Assembly: GCA_013360445.1 (NCBI GenBank)
Contig: JABWBP010000019.1
Span: forward strand, 1 to 64,000
Origin: Calditrichaceae bacterium
Lineage (GTDB): Bacteria; Calditrichota; Calditrichia; RBG-13-44-9; J075
DNA: 64,000 nucleotides
Reading direction: 5' to 3'
The position numbers were made by a program, and so were the translations under genes. The notes beneath the pieces were generated by a model that was given only the letters and a program-made list of their open reading frames with translations, was not told the origin of the DNA and did no database searches. Below are positions 8,134 through 16,630 of this stretch, piece after piece (within the stretch, counting starts at the first letter, position 1; each line of letters opens with the position of its first letter).

Positions 8134-9048
8134 ATGAAATGTAATTATGAGAACCGTGACGAGGTTATCGCCAAATACCTCAACCGGGAACTCTCTGAAG
8201 AAAAGATCGTGGAGTTCCAGGAGCATTTCTTTAATTGCGATATTTGTTTTCAGGAATTGAAGTTCAAGCGGGATGCCCTTGAATTGATCAAGGCCGAGGG
8301 CGAAACCATCTTCGCAGGATTACAGGTAGAACCGCAGGGGAGCACGAAAGATTGGGATATCTCCCACACCGTTCGGAACGTTGTTCAGGGGTTGCGCAGA
8401 AGACCAGGATTAAGCCTCGCGCTCACGGGGCTTGTATTACTCCTCCTATCAGCGGGGATTTATTTTGCAACGCGCACGGCCAATAATAGGCCGGATCTTC
8501 TGGCAAGCCTGAACTATGGTTCCAACGTACCGTACGAATATTCCCCCGCGGCGCTGCTCCGCGGGGAGGATGATGAACTGAGAAGCGCGCTAACGGACAG
8601 CGTTTTTGTTGACGATTTTCAACGCGCCATGCTGCGCTACAATGATTTGAATTACGAAGCAGCCATCCGGAAACTGGCCCAACTCGAACAGGCGGCAGGG
8701 GCGCTTGAGGAGAGGGATAGTTTATCCGGTACTTCCGCAAGGGTGCTCTGGGATTATTACTTTTACCGGGGATTATCCCACCTGGGCTTTGCCGGGGATA
8801 CCAGGATCGAACTGCCCGCCCAGGAGCAGCAAAAACACCTTGCCCACGCGCTCGACTTTTTGACCCGGTCCCGTGAAATCGCCCGGCGGCACGACCTCGG
8901 AGAGCCTGAAAAGGAGAGCTATTTCCTGGGAATTGTCTATGCCGCCTCGGGGGACCGTGAAACTGCGCTGCGGGAATTGAAAACCGTGGCGCCCAACAGC
9001 CCGTTTTTCAGGCAGAGCGAGGAAATCGCCAGGAAATTATCCCGGTAG
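8134..9048 (+). CDS. zinc-finger (zf-HC2) transmembrane anti-sigma factor with periplasmic TPR-like domain
   Basis: Probable membrane anti-sigma factor for the sigma factor encoded just upstream. The N-terminal cytoplasmic part has the zinc-binding anti-sigma signature: Cys3 and H31-x3-C35-x2-C38 (EHFFNCDIC). A single transmembrane helix follows a basic RRRP stop at about residues 93-113 (LALTGLVLLLLSAGIYF). The C-terminal ~190 residues lie outside the membrane and are helical and TPR-like (YNDLNYEAAIRKLAQLEQA, YFLGIVYAASGDRETALREL). Such proteins hold the sigma factor until proteolysis or a conformational signal releases it. The periplasmic TPR-like part and the nearby secreted protease suggest the signal is read outside the inner membrane. 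Confidence 0.82.
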   Translation: MKCNYENRDEVIAKYLNRELSEEKIVEFQEHFFNCDICFQELKFKRDALELIKAEGETIFAGLQVEPQGSTKDWDISHTVRNVVQGLRRRPGLSLALTGLVLLLLSAGIYFATRTANNRPDLLASLNYGSNVPYEYSPAALLRGEDDELRSALTDSVFVDDFQRAMLRYNDLNYEAAIRKLAQLEQAAGALEERDSLSGTSARVLWDYYFYRGLSHLGFAGDTRIELPAQEQQKHLAHALDFLTRSREIARRHDLGEPEKESYFLGIVYAASGDRETALRELKTVAPNSPFFRQSEEIARKLSR

Positions 9049-9119
9049 TCGCTACCATTCTGAATTTGAGAATGTTAAATCTCAGCGCAATCATCAACTC
9101 AATGTTAAACGGAGGGCCT

Positions 9120-9455
9120 ATGGCAACTATTTATGACGCCGATCTGGAAAATCTGCTGCACTCTTTAGAAGGGCTGGACGCTGATTTCGCCAATATTAAC
9201 AGTGAAGTATTCGCCGTGCTGGGGGGCGCCGACTCGAACCTGCCGGTCGGTTCCATCCAGATGCAGGCCAGCCGGGACTTGCAGAATGAAGTGGCTGATT
9301 GCCTGCGCTCGATCTCCAAACGCCTGGCCTGGCTGACCGACGTTTGTAACGCCCTGTTCTCGGTCAACTTCATAGTTTTAGAGCGGGAATCGCCGGAAAG
9401 GTTAGATGAAATCACTCCCCCGCCCAATAACGGGACAAAACCTGATGAAGAATAA
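9120..9455 (+). CDS. hypothetical 111-aa protein of the sigma/CHAT cluster
   Basis: No family recognised. The start ATG lies four bases after GGAGGG; an upstream in-frame ATG would add 18 residues. The protein is acidic and helical in the centre (LQNEVADCLRSISKRLAWLTDVCNALFSVNF) and ends in a Pro/Asn-rich tail (ITPPPNNGTKPDEE). It has no signal peptide or membrane helix, so it is probably cytoplasmic. Its place between the anti-sigma and TPR-CHAT genes makes it a candidate adaptor or protease substrate. That is inference from position only. Confidence 0.65.
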   Translation: MATIYDADLENLLHSLEGLDADFANINSEVFAVLGGADSNLPVGSIQMQASRDLQNEVADCLRSISKRLAWLTDVCNALFSVNFIVLERESPERLDEITPPPNNGTKPDEE

Positions 9456-9605
9456 ACGCCCGGCTCGCCCCCAAAGGATTAGCGCAGCCCGGCGGAAATA
9501 GTTCGGCAATACTACACCATGGTGATTATTTGTGATTGGCAGAGGGAAACATGACCACGAATACTGGCTCATTATTGGATTTCATAAAATGCGGTGGGTA
9601 TGGGT

Positions 9606-12600
9606 ATGACGCTGTTCAATTTCCCTGTGCGATGGATTTTTATTGGTTTTTTGGCAGGAATGATCTGCCAACCCGGCTTCGCGAATCCCCGGGATTCCGC
9701 TGCGGTGGGGGCCGCGGTTCCCGAATTGCGGGAATATTACCGTTTTTTGACCTCCCTTTCCCGGTCCTCTCCGGCGGAGCGCATTAGCCGGGTAAAAGAT
9801 TACCTGGAGGCGCATCCCGGATTCGAAAGAACCTACGTATATCTTTTGGATCATCTATTGTATGCCGGGCGGGAGGCGGAAGCAAAATCATATTTCCGGA
9901 ATCTAAGCGCCTTGCCGGCCTGCTCCCGGGGCAGCCAGTGGATGCTGGCGAAGCTCTATACCATGGAAGACCGTCCCGCCGAGGCGCTCCAATCTTTCCG
10001 GGAGGCTTTGAACAACGGCCCGCCCTCCATTTTTTTGTTGCACGATTTTTCCAATTTCCTCTCGCAGTATCAGCAGCAGTACAACGCTCTCGAAGAAATC
10101 GACCGCCTGGCGGTGATCCCCCCTTTAAAAGATATGGCCCGCGCCCTCTGGTATCGCAACATCCTGGAATACCAGCGGGTGATCGACATCTGCGACCAGC
10201 TTCCCGCGGAATACGCCGCGGACGATTTGCTCCTCAATATCCTCAGTTATTGTTATGGTGAAACCGGGGAACCCTCCCGGGCGGAATCCACCTTGCAGAA
10301 GGGGTTCGAGCAGGCCAAGTCTCATGGGGATCGGCAGTTGGAAGCGTACTACCTGGCCACCCTGGGGGCAAGGGAGCGCCAGAAAGGAGATTTCGAGGAG
10401 TCGGTTGAGCATTTAGAGAAAGCGCTTTCCATTAGCACTCAACTCGACGATTTGATGCTCCTGGCGATGGTGGAAAGCGTCTTGGGGGAAACCCTGGCCG
10501 GGCAACGCCGCTTCCCGGAAGCGCAGCGGAGAATCGACCGGGCGATCCAGATCTGCGCGGCTTTGCGAATGGATCAAACCCTGGCGGGGCAGTATTTACA
10601 CAAAGGAACACTTTACCTGGAATGGGGAAAATTCAGCGACTGTTTGGATGAGTTTGCCCGTTGCGAGCAGATTGCGCAAAAGACCCGGGACCTGAGCCGT
10701 CTCGTTGCGGTGTGGATGGAAAGGTGCAGGTTCTACAAGACGCTCAATTTGAATTCTCTCGCTGAATACGAGTACCGGAAAACTTACCATTGGGCACGGG
10801 AGCACGGTTATAAAAAGCTGGAATTCGAGGCGTTTTCCGGCATTGCCAGCGTGTTGATGGCGGATAAACGGTATGGCGAAGTGCGAAAATTCTATCGCGA
10901 GGCGTTGGCTTTGCCGGAGAGCTTTTTTCCCCCGGGGTACCGCATCTATTGGAAATGGATGAATGCGTACACTTATTATCTGGAAGCGCAGTTCGATTCT
11001 TCCAAAGCTGAATTCGCGGAAGCCTACCAGGCCGCCCGCAATGCGCCGCAGGATGCTTATTCGGAATACGTACAGGCCTACGCCCGCTTCCGCATCGGAA
11101 ACATTGCCGCGGCGCAGGGCGACTTTAGCGAAGCGCTGCGAATATATTCGGAAGGCCTGGTCAAAAAAGTGGCCGACAGAAACTCGCAATTGAAAATGAA
11201 CCTCGATCTCTATACCGGCAAGGTCTATGAGCAGCAAAACGACCTCGGTAAAGCGCTGGCCCATTACCGCCGGGCTGCGGAAACCCTGGAAAAGAGCCGC
11301 GAAGAGTTAAAAGTGGAGCAGCTTCGGATCGGCTATTTTGCCGGCGGCGAGGAGGCTTACCAGGCCCTCATTCACGGCTATTTTAAGTTGTACCGGCAGA
11401 ACAAAAAGCCGGAGGACCTGGAACAGCTCTTTGCTTACCTGGAAATGGCCCGCGCCCGTACCCTGAAGGACCTGCGCCTCCGCGACGCCGCTTCCCGGGA
11501 AGAGATCACCCAAACCCCGGCGTATGCGGAATACCGGCAAGCCTGTGAAAACCTGCAGCGGCTGCAACGCAGCATCCGCCAATCCCCGGCGCAGCACGAC
11601 TCTCTCTACCTGAAATATGAGGCGGCCCGTTTCCAGGTTCTGTTCAACCGCCTGCGCCTGGTGAAGGAGGATTTAACAACCGCCCGGGCATTTTTGCCCT
11701 CTTTCGGCCAGGTTTTGCAAGGATTGCAAAAATTAGATATGGGATTGCTGCTCTACCATGTTTCGGACAGCAGCATATTTGCCCTGGCGGCCATGGACCC
11801 GCAAACCATCGAAGCGGTCGAATTCGAGATTTCCCGGGATTCCCTCGCCGGGTTGATTGACCGCCTGATCGGCCCATTCCATAAAATTCCCGGGAAGGCC
11901 GTCAAAAATACTCCCTTCCACGCCGGTATTGCCCACGATTTGTACCGCATCCTGGTAAAACCGCTGGAAGAGAAAATCACCCTGAAGAAAGACCTGCTGC
12001 TGATTCCGGACCTGGCGCTCAGCGGGCTGCCCTTTGAAATGCTGCTCACTGCGCCCCCGGCGGCAGAGCGGTATTTCCCCGCCGACTCCGCAGAATATGC
12101 GCAGGATTTTTTGCTGCACCGCTACTCCTTCCTGTACAGCCCCAGCGCCTGGCTGGGCAGCGGCACGGCGGCGGCGGAACCTTCCCGGCCGCAGATTTTA
12201 GTGCTGGCAAACCCGGTTACCGCGGAAACAGATTCAAGCGGGGAAAGCTTTGCCCAACGCGCCGCATCCCGTTCCAACTGGCGCTTCGGCATCCTGTGGT
12301 ACGCCGATAAAGAAGGGGAACGGATTCGGGAAATCTATCCCGCTACCACCATTTTCAAGCGCGAGGCCGCCACACCGGGAGTGTTGAAAGAACAGGCCTC
12401 CCGGTACGGAATTCTGCACTTTGCCACCCACGCGTTTGCCGATACGGTTTTCGACGCCTTCTCCGGGCTGGTGCTGGCCCCCGGAGAAGATACGAGCGAT
12501 GACGGTTTGTTGATGGGGTTCGAAATTGCGGATATGCGCTTCGATTGCGACCTGGTGACGTTAAGCGCCTGCGAGACCGGGGTGGGGCAGAAAGTCGCCG

Positions 12601-12989
12601 GAGAAGGGGTGTTGGGGCTGCCGCGCCTGTTCCTGGGCGCCGGGGCGCGCCGCGTGCTGATGACTCACTGGAAGGTGGGCGACCGGTTTTCCATGGAACT
12701 TATGCCTCGATTTTACGACCGTTTTCTGAACCAGGGCCAGTCCCAGGCCCGCGCCCTGGAGGAGGCCAAGCGGTTCATGCTCGCGCAGGCGGAGCCGGAA
12801 GAGGGCGTGCACTACCGCCATCCTTTCTTCTGGGCGGCGTTTACCCTTTACGGGGAGCCGGAGCTTCCTCCCGCGCAACCCGCTTTCCCGGCAACCCGTT
12901 GGCTACTCGGAACCCTTTTAGTGATTCTGGCAGCAGTATTAACCTATTGGATATACTCGCGCCGGCGCAACCCCGCGAATACCGCTTGA
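9606..12989 (+). CDS. secreted TPR-CHAT protease with C-terminal membrane anchor
   Basis: Large CHAT-domain (caspase/separase-like clan CD) protein. A signal peptide (MTLFNFPVRWIFIGFLAGMICQPGFA) is followed by about 500 residues of TPR-like helical repeats (YYLATLGARERQKGDFEESVEHLEKAL, YARFRIGNIAAAQGDFSEALRIYSEGL). The CHAT domain lies at about 700-1090 with the catalytic dyad visible: His942 in HFATHAF and Cys989 in LSACETG. GEGVLGLPRLFLGAGARRVLMTHWKV and the FFWAAFTLYGEPE ending are family hallmarks. A last hydrophobic helix (WLLGTLLVILAAVLTYWIY) and a basic tail follow. The topology predicts a periplasmic protease held in the inner membrane. It probably acts with the sigma/anti-sigma genes upstream. 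The exact start is uncertain among GTG 9594, ATG 9600 and ATG 9606. Confidence 0.85.
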   Translation: MTLFNFPVRWIFIGFLAGMICQPGFANPRDSAAVGAAVPELREYYRFLTSLSRSSPAERISRVKDYLEAHPGFERTYVYLLDHLLYAGREAEAKSYFRNLSALPACSRGSQWMLAKLYTMEDRPAEALQSFREALNNGPPSIFLLHDFSNFLSQYQQQYNALEEIDRLAVIPPLKDMARALWYRNILEYQRVIDICDQLPAEYAADDLLLNILSYCYGETGEPSRAESTLQKGFEQAKSHGDRQLEAYYLATLGARERQKGDFEESVEHLEKALSISTQLDDLMLLAMVESVLGETLAGQRRFPEAQRRIDRAIQICAALRMDQTLAGQYLHKGTLYLEWGKFSDCLDEFARCEQIAQKTRDLSRLVAVWMERCRFYKTLNLNSLAEYEYRKTYHWAREHGYKKLEFEAFSGIASVLMADKRYGEVRKFYREALALPESFFPPGYRIYWKWMNAYTYYLEAQFDSSKAEFAEAYQAARNAPQDAYSEYVQAYARFRIGNIAAAQGDFSEALRIYSEGLVKKVADRNSQLKMNLDLYTGKVYEQQNDLGKALAHYRRAAETLEKSREELKVEQLRIGYFAGGEEAYQALIHGYFKLYRQNKKPEDLEQLFAYLEMARARTLKDLRLRDAASREEITQTPAYAEYRQACENLQRLQRSIRQSPAQHDSLYLKYEAARFQVLFNRLRLVKEDLTTARAFLPSFGQVLQGLQKLDMGLLLYHVSDSSIFALAAMDPQTIEAVEFEISRDSLAGLIDRLIGPFHKIPGKAVKNTPFHAGIAHDLYRILVKPLEEKITLKKDLLLIPDLALSGLPFEMLLTAPPAAERYFPADSAEYAQDFLLHRYSFLYSPSAWLGSGTAAAEPSRPQILVLANPVTAETDSSGESFAQRAASRSNWRFGILWYADKEGERIREIYPATTIFKREAATPGVLKEQASRYGILHFATHAFADTVFDAFSGLVLAPGEDTSDDGLLMGFEIADMRFDCDLVTLSACETGVGQKVAGEGVLGLPRLFLGAGARRVLMTHWKVGDRFSMELMPRFYDRFLNQGQSQARALEEAKRFMLAQAEPEEGVHYRHPFFWAAFTLYGEPELPPAQPAFPATRWLLGTLLVILAAVLTYWIYSRRRNPANTA

Positions 12990-13057
12990 ATTTTTTCAAG
13001 GCGGTATGGTTTTAAGGGTTGGAAGCACGATGGAGTTATCATAAAATCGGTTTATGA

Positions 13058-13139
13058 CATCCCCCCGTCCCCCCTTCAAAGGGGGAACTGCCCATTCGCC
13101 CTTGTATTCCCCCCTTTGAAGGGGGGACAGGGGGGATGT
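13058..13139. repeat. inverted repeat of CCCCCCTTCAAAGGGGG type
   Basis: The left arm (13058-13085) and right arm (13111-13139) are near-complementary. Each contains its own CCCCTTTGAAGGGG palindrome. It is located between the CHAT gene and the convergent unknown gene and may act as a bidirectional transcription barrier. Confidence 0.65.
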
Positions 13140-13166
13140 TAAGCACCGCCGGGTAAATAGGGCCTC

Positions 13167-13210
13167 ACGAAAACACTTGAGCACCTGAACACCATAACAC
13201 CCCAAAACTT
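13167..13210. repeat. AACACTTGAGCACCTGAACACC word repeat
   Basis: Irregular reiteration of words such as AACAC, TGAACACC and ATAACACC starts about eight bases after the stop of the minus-strand unknown gene. Related copies lie at 15690-15795, 17545-17573 and 17797-17825. Confidence 0.7.
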
Positions 13211-13217
13211 GCGAACC

Positions 13218-14693
13218 CTATTCCCGCGGCTTTAACAGCGATCGATGCAGCCCGTGCCCAAGATATTGCCATCCCAAAATTCCCTGGCGGGGTTTTCCTT
13301 GCAGGTATTCCCGCGCCCGCGCCAGGAAGCAATGCGGCGGCATAAAGGCGTTGAGCGCCTTGAATTGTTCCGGGAATTCGCGCGCCGCGCGTATAAACGG
13401 CGCGACTCTGGCAATAAATTCCTGGTAATCGCCATATTCCCTTCCCACCACGGAAATTAGCTTTTGGTAAAATAGCTCGATCTGCGCCCGGTTCGGATCC
13501 TCCGGCGGCATCTCGCCGTTCCCGGCGGCTTTGAAAAATTCCGATTTGATTTTCTCCAGCAGTTGAACCTGCAAGGGGGCCACTTTTTCCCCCATTTCTT
13601 CGCGGGGAACGGTCATTTGCACGAAAACTTCCAACATATCCGCAAGGGTGAAGGGTTGCACTGCCAGGCGGGCATCGAAGTAGGGTTCCGGGGAAAGATG
13701 CTCCCCGGAAAAATCACAGGCCCGGTCGATGGGTTCCAACTCTTCCGCGGCCAGGGTCAGCTTCATCTGCCGGATGTAGTGATTGGGATTCTCGCTCAAC
13801 GCGCCGGGCCCCGCCAGGCGGCTTTTCACAGCCGCATATTTTTCTTCCCCGAGATGCGCCCGGCTCAGGGGATGGTAAAGCCCCAGGTTCAGGCCCAGGT
13901 GAATCAACTCGCCGCAATAAACCCGGTTTTCCGGGCGTCTTAGCCAGTCGCTGGCGGTTTTTTCTTCTAACAGCGCCTTTAACAACTGCTCACCCATGGT
14001 AGTGATTTTTTCCGGGTCGGTGGTTGTCAAAGGATCTTTTCCGTTGAAATCTCTCCGGGGAAAAACGCTAAAAGTATTGGCGATGGCCGTCCAGGCGGTG
14101 ATGTTATCCACGTAGCGGCGGATTTGTACGGCCTCGAGCCTGCCCGGAAAGACGGGCTTGAGGAAAATGAGAACGTGCGCCGGGGAGCCGAATAATCCGC
14201 GTGGAGTGCGCCGCCGGTTTCTCTTGCGAAAAAACCTTTGGGGATTGGCCAGGGATATCACCCCCGCTTCCCCCCTTTTTTCCACTCCGATGGCTACCTG
14301 GGAGTGGAAACAGCGCAGTTTGATCTCATCCAGGGCATCCCGGGAGTTGTTGCGATAACGGTAACGAATCGCGACGGCAAACTCGCCCGGGGCGATAAAC
14401 CGGGCGATGTCCGGCTGGTTGGATTCGTCGGCTTCCGGGTCTTCCGCCCCGGGGTTATCGAACGCGATGAGCCGGATATCCTGCTCCCTCAGCCCTAAGG
14501 TATGGGTGGGGGCGATGACCGGCTCTGCACCGTGGAAAGCGGTGCGGGTGCAGAACAAATCGAGCAAAGAATCTGCCCGGCATTGCCAGGCCTGCCGCAC
14601 TTTTTCCAGGTCGATCTCATATCTCGACGCCGGGGGCTGGCGATTGAAATCCTGCACGGCAGTGTAATCGGGTGAAATGTTTTGGCCTGCCAT
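13218..14693 (-). CDS. hypothetical 491-aa protein, possible papain-like fold
   Basis: Not confidently assigned. The ATG at 14693 follows GGAGG by about nine bases and gives MAGQNISPDYTAVQ; a longer frame adds 39 residues including a chance hydrophobic stretch. The protein has no signal peptide. In the middle, SPAHVLIFLKP (about residue 180) and RVYCGELIHLGLNLGLYHPL (about 265-285) resemble the His and Cys motifs of permuted NlpC/P60-like hydrolases, in which the Cys lies C-terminal to the His. This is a weak similarity by eye. The rest is helical and charged. It is convergent with the CHAT gene and stands alone upstream of the end of the pst operon. Confidence 0.6.
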   Translation of the reverse strand: MAGQNISPDYTAVQDFNRQPPASRYEIDLEKVRQAWQCRADSLLDLFCTRTAFHGAEPVIAPTHTLGLREQDIRLIAFDNPGAEDPEADESNQPDIARFIAPGEFAVAIRYRYRNNSRDALDEIKLRCFHSQVAIGVEKRGEAGVISLANPQRFFRKRNRRRTPRGLFGSPAHVLIFLKPVFPGRLEAVQIRRYVDNITAWTAIANTFSVFPRRDFNGKDPLTTTDPEKITTMGEQLLKALLEEKTASDWLRRPENRVYCGELIHLGLNLGLYHPLSRAHLGEEKYAAVKSRLAGPGALSENPNHYIRQMKLTLAAEELEPIDRACDFSGEHLSPEPYFDARLAVQPFTLADMLEVFVQMTVPREEMGEKVAPLQVQLLEKIKSEFFKAAGNGEMPPEDPNRAQIELFYQKLISVVGREYGDYQEFIARVAPFIRAAREFPEQFKALNAFMPPHCFLARAREYLQGKPRQGILGWQYLGHGLHRSLLKPRE

Positions 14694-14886
14694 AAACGCT
14701 CCTCCTGTGTGATATATACTTATTATCCAAAGGAGCGAAAATATTGACAGGTTTGATAAATTTTTTGGTAAGGGGGGGTGAGTGGTGAATGACAGGTCAG
14801 CGTCCATCAACCGCTAACCGGTTGCCAGGAATTCAATAAGAGGAAGATATTCACGTTTGGGGAGCCGGAAAGCAAAAAACCCGCTC

Positions 14887-15663
14887 TCATCCGTAGCGGC
14901 CCTCGATGTAATCCGCAGTTTTGGGGTTGCGGGGATTGAGGAACAGTTCATCCGTGTCGTTATGCTCGATAATCTCTCCTAACAGCATAAAAATACACTC
15001 GTCGCTGACCCGGCGCGCCTGGGCCATGTTGTGGGTGACGATAATGATCGTGTAGCGCTCCCGCAGGCTGAGCATCATGTCCTCCACCGCCCGGGTGCCT
15101 TCCACGTCCAACGCCGAACAGGGTTCGTCCATCAAAATTACCCGCGGCTTCAGGGGCAGCAGCCGGGCGATGCACAGCTTCTGCTGCTGCTCCAGTTGCA
15201 GGGAGGTGGCCTTCTTTTTCAGATGGTCCTTTAAATCATCCCACAGAAAAACCTCCCGCAGCGACTGTTCCACGACTTCATCTAACGCGGATTTTTTCAA
15301 ACTGCTGCGCTGCTGGTGCAGCCTCATGCCCAGCACAATATTCTCATAAACCGAAATGGGCAGCGGATTGGGGCGCTGAAAAACCATTCCCACGCTTTTG
15401 CGCAATTCCGGGAGAGAGACGTCATCATCGTAGATGTTTTTCCCGAAAATTTTGATCTCCCCTTTGGTGGTCACGTTTCCGTAGCGCTCGTTGATGCGGT
15501 TGAAGGTGCGCAGCAAGGTGGTTTTTCCGCACCCGGAGGGGCCGATCAGCCCGGTGATGAGGCGGTCTTTGATATTGACGCTGACATCGATAAGCGCCTG
15601 AAAATTCCCGTACCACAGGTTCAGATGGCGGGTCTCGATGCTATAATTTACCGTGTCACTCAT
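14887..15663 (-). CDS. pstB: phosphate ABC transporter ATP-binding protein PstB, degenerate signature motif
   Basis: ATPase subunit of the high-affinity phosphate importer. Walker A GPSGCGKT is at residues 41-48, the Q-loop Gln at 96 (MVFQRPNP), Walker B ILMDEP with D179/E180, and the switch His at 211 (VTHNM). All are canonical for PstB. The ABC signature is not: where LSGGQQQR is expected the protein has LQLEQQQK (155-162). Its own nucleotide-binding half is therefore intact while the motif it offers to a partner is degraded. The neighbouring PstB paralogue shows the reverse pattern, which fits a heterodimer. It is the last gene of the pst operon; no clear ribosome site is seen. Length (258 aa) is normal. 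Confidence 0.92.
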   Translation of the reverse strand: MSDTVNYSIETRHLNLWYGNFQALIDVSVNIKDRLITGLIGPSGCGKTTLLRTFNRINERYGNVTTKGEIKIFGKNIYDDDVSLPELRKSVGMVFQRPNPLPISVYENIVLGMRLHQQRSSLKKSALDEVVEQSLREVFLWDDLKDHLKKKATSLQLEQQQKLCIARLLPLKPRVILMDEPCSALDVEGTRAVEDMMLSLRERYTIIIVTHNMAQARRVSDECIFMLLGEIIEHNDTDELFLNPRNPKTADYIEGRYG

Positions 15664-15689
15664 TCATTTTACTCGCGGTTATCGAGTGC

Positions 15690-15795
15690 GTTCGTGTTCT
15701 GGTGTTATGGTGCTTTAGTAGCGGTGTATTTGAACACCCAAACACTATAACACAAAAACACCATAGCACTAAAACACTCGAACACTTGAACACTG
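15690..15795. repeat. AACACTATAACACC word repeat between the two pstB genes
   Basis: Words of the GTGTTATGGTGCTTTAG type on the left face ACCATAGCACTAAAACACTC-type words on the right. The intercistronic RNA could therefore fold back on itself. The repeat starts two bases after the stop of the upstream pstB gene. Confidence 0.7.
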
Positions 15796-15797
15796 TT

Positions 15798-16565
15798 TTA
15801 CCCGAAAATACCGGTGACGTATTCATAAGTAGCCCGGTGGGCGGGGTTGTCGGAGAAAATCACGTCGGTTTTGTCGATTTCCAGCAACTCCCCGTTCAAA
15901 AAGAAGGCGGTGCGGTCGGCCAGGCGGCGCGCCTGCTGCACCAGGTTGGTCACCAGGATAATGGTCATCTGCGATTTTAGCTCTTTTAACACGTCTTCGA
16001 TGCGCATGGTGGTTACCGGATCGACCGCGATGGAAAATTCATCCAGACAGAGAATTTCCGGGTCGTGGGAGAGCGCCCGGGCGATGGTCAACCGCTGCTG
16101 CTGGCCCCCGGAAAGCTTGGTGCCCAGGTTGTTGATGCGGTCTTTCACTTCCTCCCACAGCGCGGCCTGCTTCAAGCAGCGTTCTACGATCTCATCCAAT
16201 TGGGATTTATTGCGAATGCCCGCCATGCGGGGGGCGAAGGCGACGTTATCGTAGATCGACAGCGGCAGCCCCACCGGCAGGGGAAACACCATCCCGATTT
16301 TTCGCCGCAGGCTGTTGATGTCTTTGATCTTGCGAACGTCCTCTCCGTCGATGGTGATGCTGCCGCGCACCCGCGCCCCGGGAATAAAATCAATAGTGCG
16401 ATTGATGGCTTGCAGCAGGGTGGATTTACCCGATTTGGCCGGGCCGATGATGCCGAGAATTTCGTTGCGATAGACGTCCAGGTTGATATTCCGCAACGCG
16501 GAGAGGGCGCCGTAATCCACGTAGAGGTCGGATATTTCGATCTTTTTATCGGTAGAAGTTGCCAT
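15798..16565 (-). CDS. pstB: PstB-like ATP-binding protein with degenerate Q- and H-loops
   Basis: Second PstB of the operon (255 aa). The signature LSGGQQQR (151-158) is perfect. Walker A is atypical but keeps the lysine (GPAKSGKS, 41-48), and Walker B keeps D175/E176 although the next residues are FSIAVDP instead of PTSALDP. The Q-loop Gln is replaced by Pro95 (MVFPLPVG) and the switch His by Asn207 (VTNLVQQA). So its own nucleotide site looks catalytically impaired, while it can donate an intact signature to a partner. Together with the PstB encoded downstream this predicts one canonical and one degenerate ATP site. It lies between pstA and the other pstB. Confidence 0.9.
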   Translation of the reverse strand: MATSTDKKIEISDLYVDYGALSALRNINLDVYRNEILGIIGPAKSGKSTLLQAINRTIDFIPGARVRGSITIDGEDVRKIKDINSLRRKIGMVFPLPVGLPLSIYDNVAFAPRMAGIRNKSQLDEIVERCLKQAALWEEVKDRINNLGTKLSGGQQQRLTIARALSHDPEILCLDEFSIAVDPVTTMRIEDVLKELKSQMTIILVTNLVQQARRLADRTAFFLNGELLEIDKTDVIFSDNPAHRATYEYVTGIFG

Positions 16566-16630
16566 TCAAACGCTTTCTTAATGAATTTCTCCGGGAAATC
16601 GAAAACAGGGGACGGGCGTTCTGGCTGCGC

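Noticed and set aside
9536-9787. Plus-strand frame overlapping the start of the TPR-CHAT gene, with a GAGGGA ribosome-like site before ATG 9551
   Set aside because: Its sequence has no protein character after ~15 residues and the overlapping frame gives a proper signal peptide. A short leader peptide cannot be excluded.
14744-14749. TTGACA hexamer on the plus strand near the unknown 491-aa gene
   Set aside because: No suitable -10 box follows and it would point away from the only nearby downstream gene start, into the pst operon 3' end.
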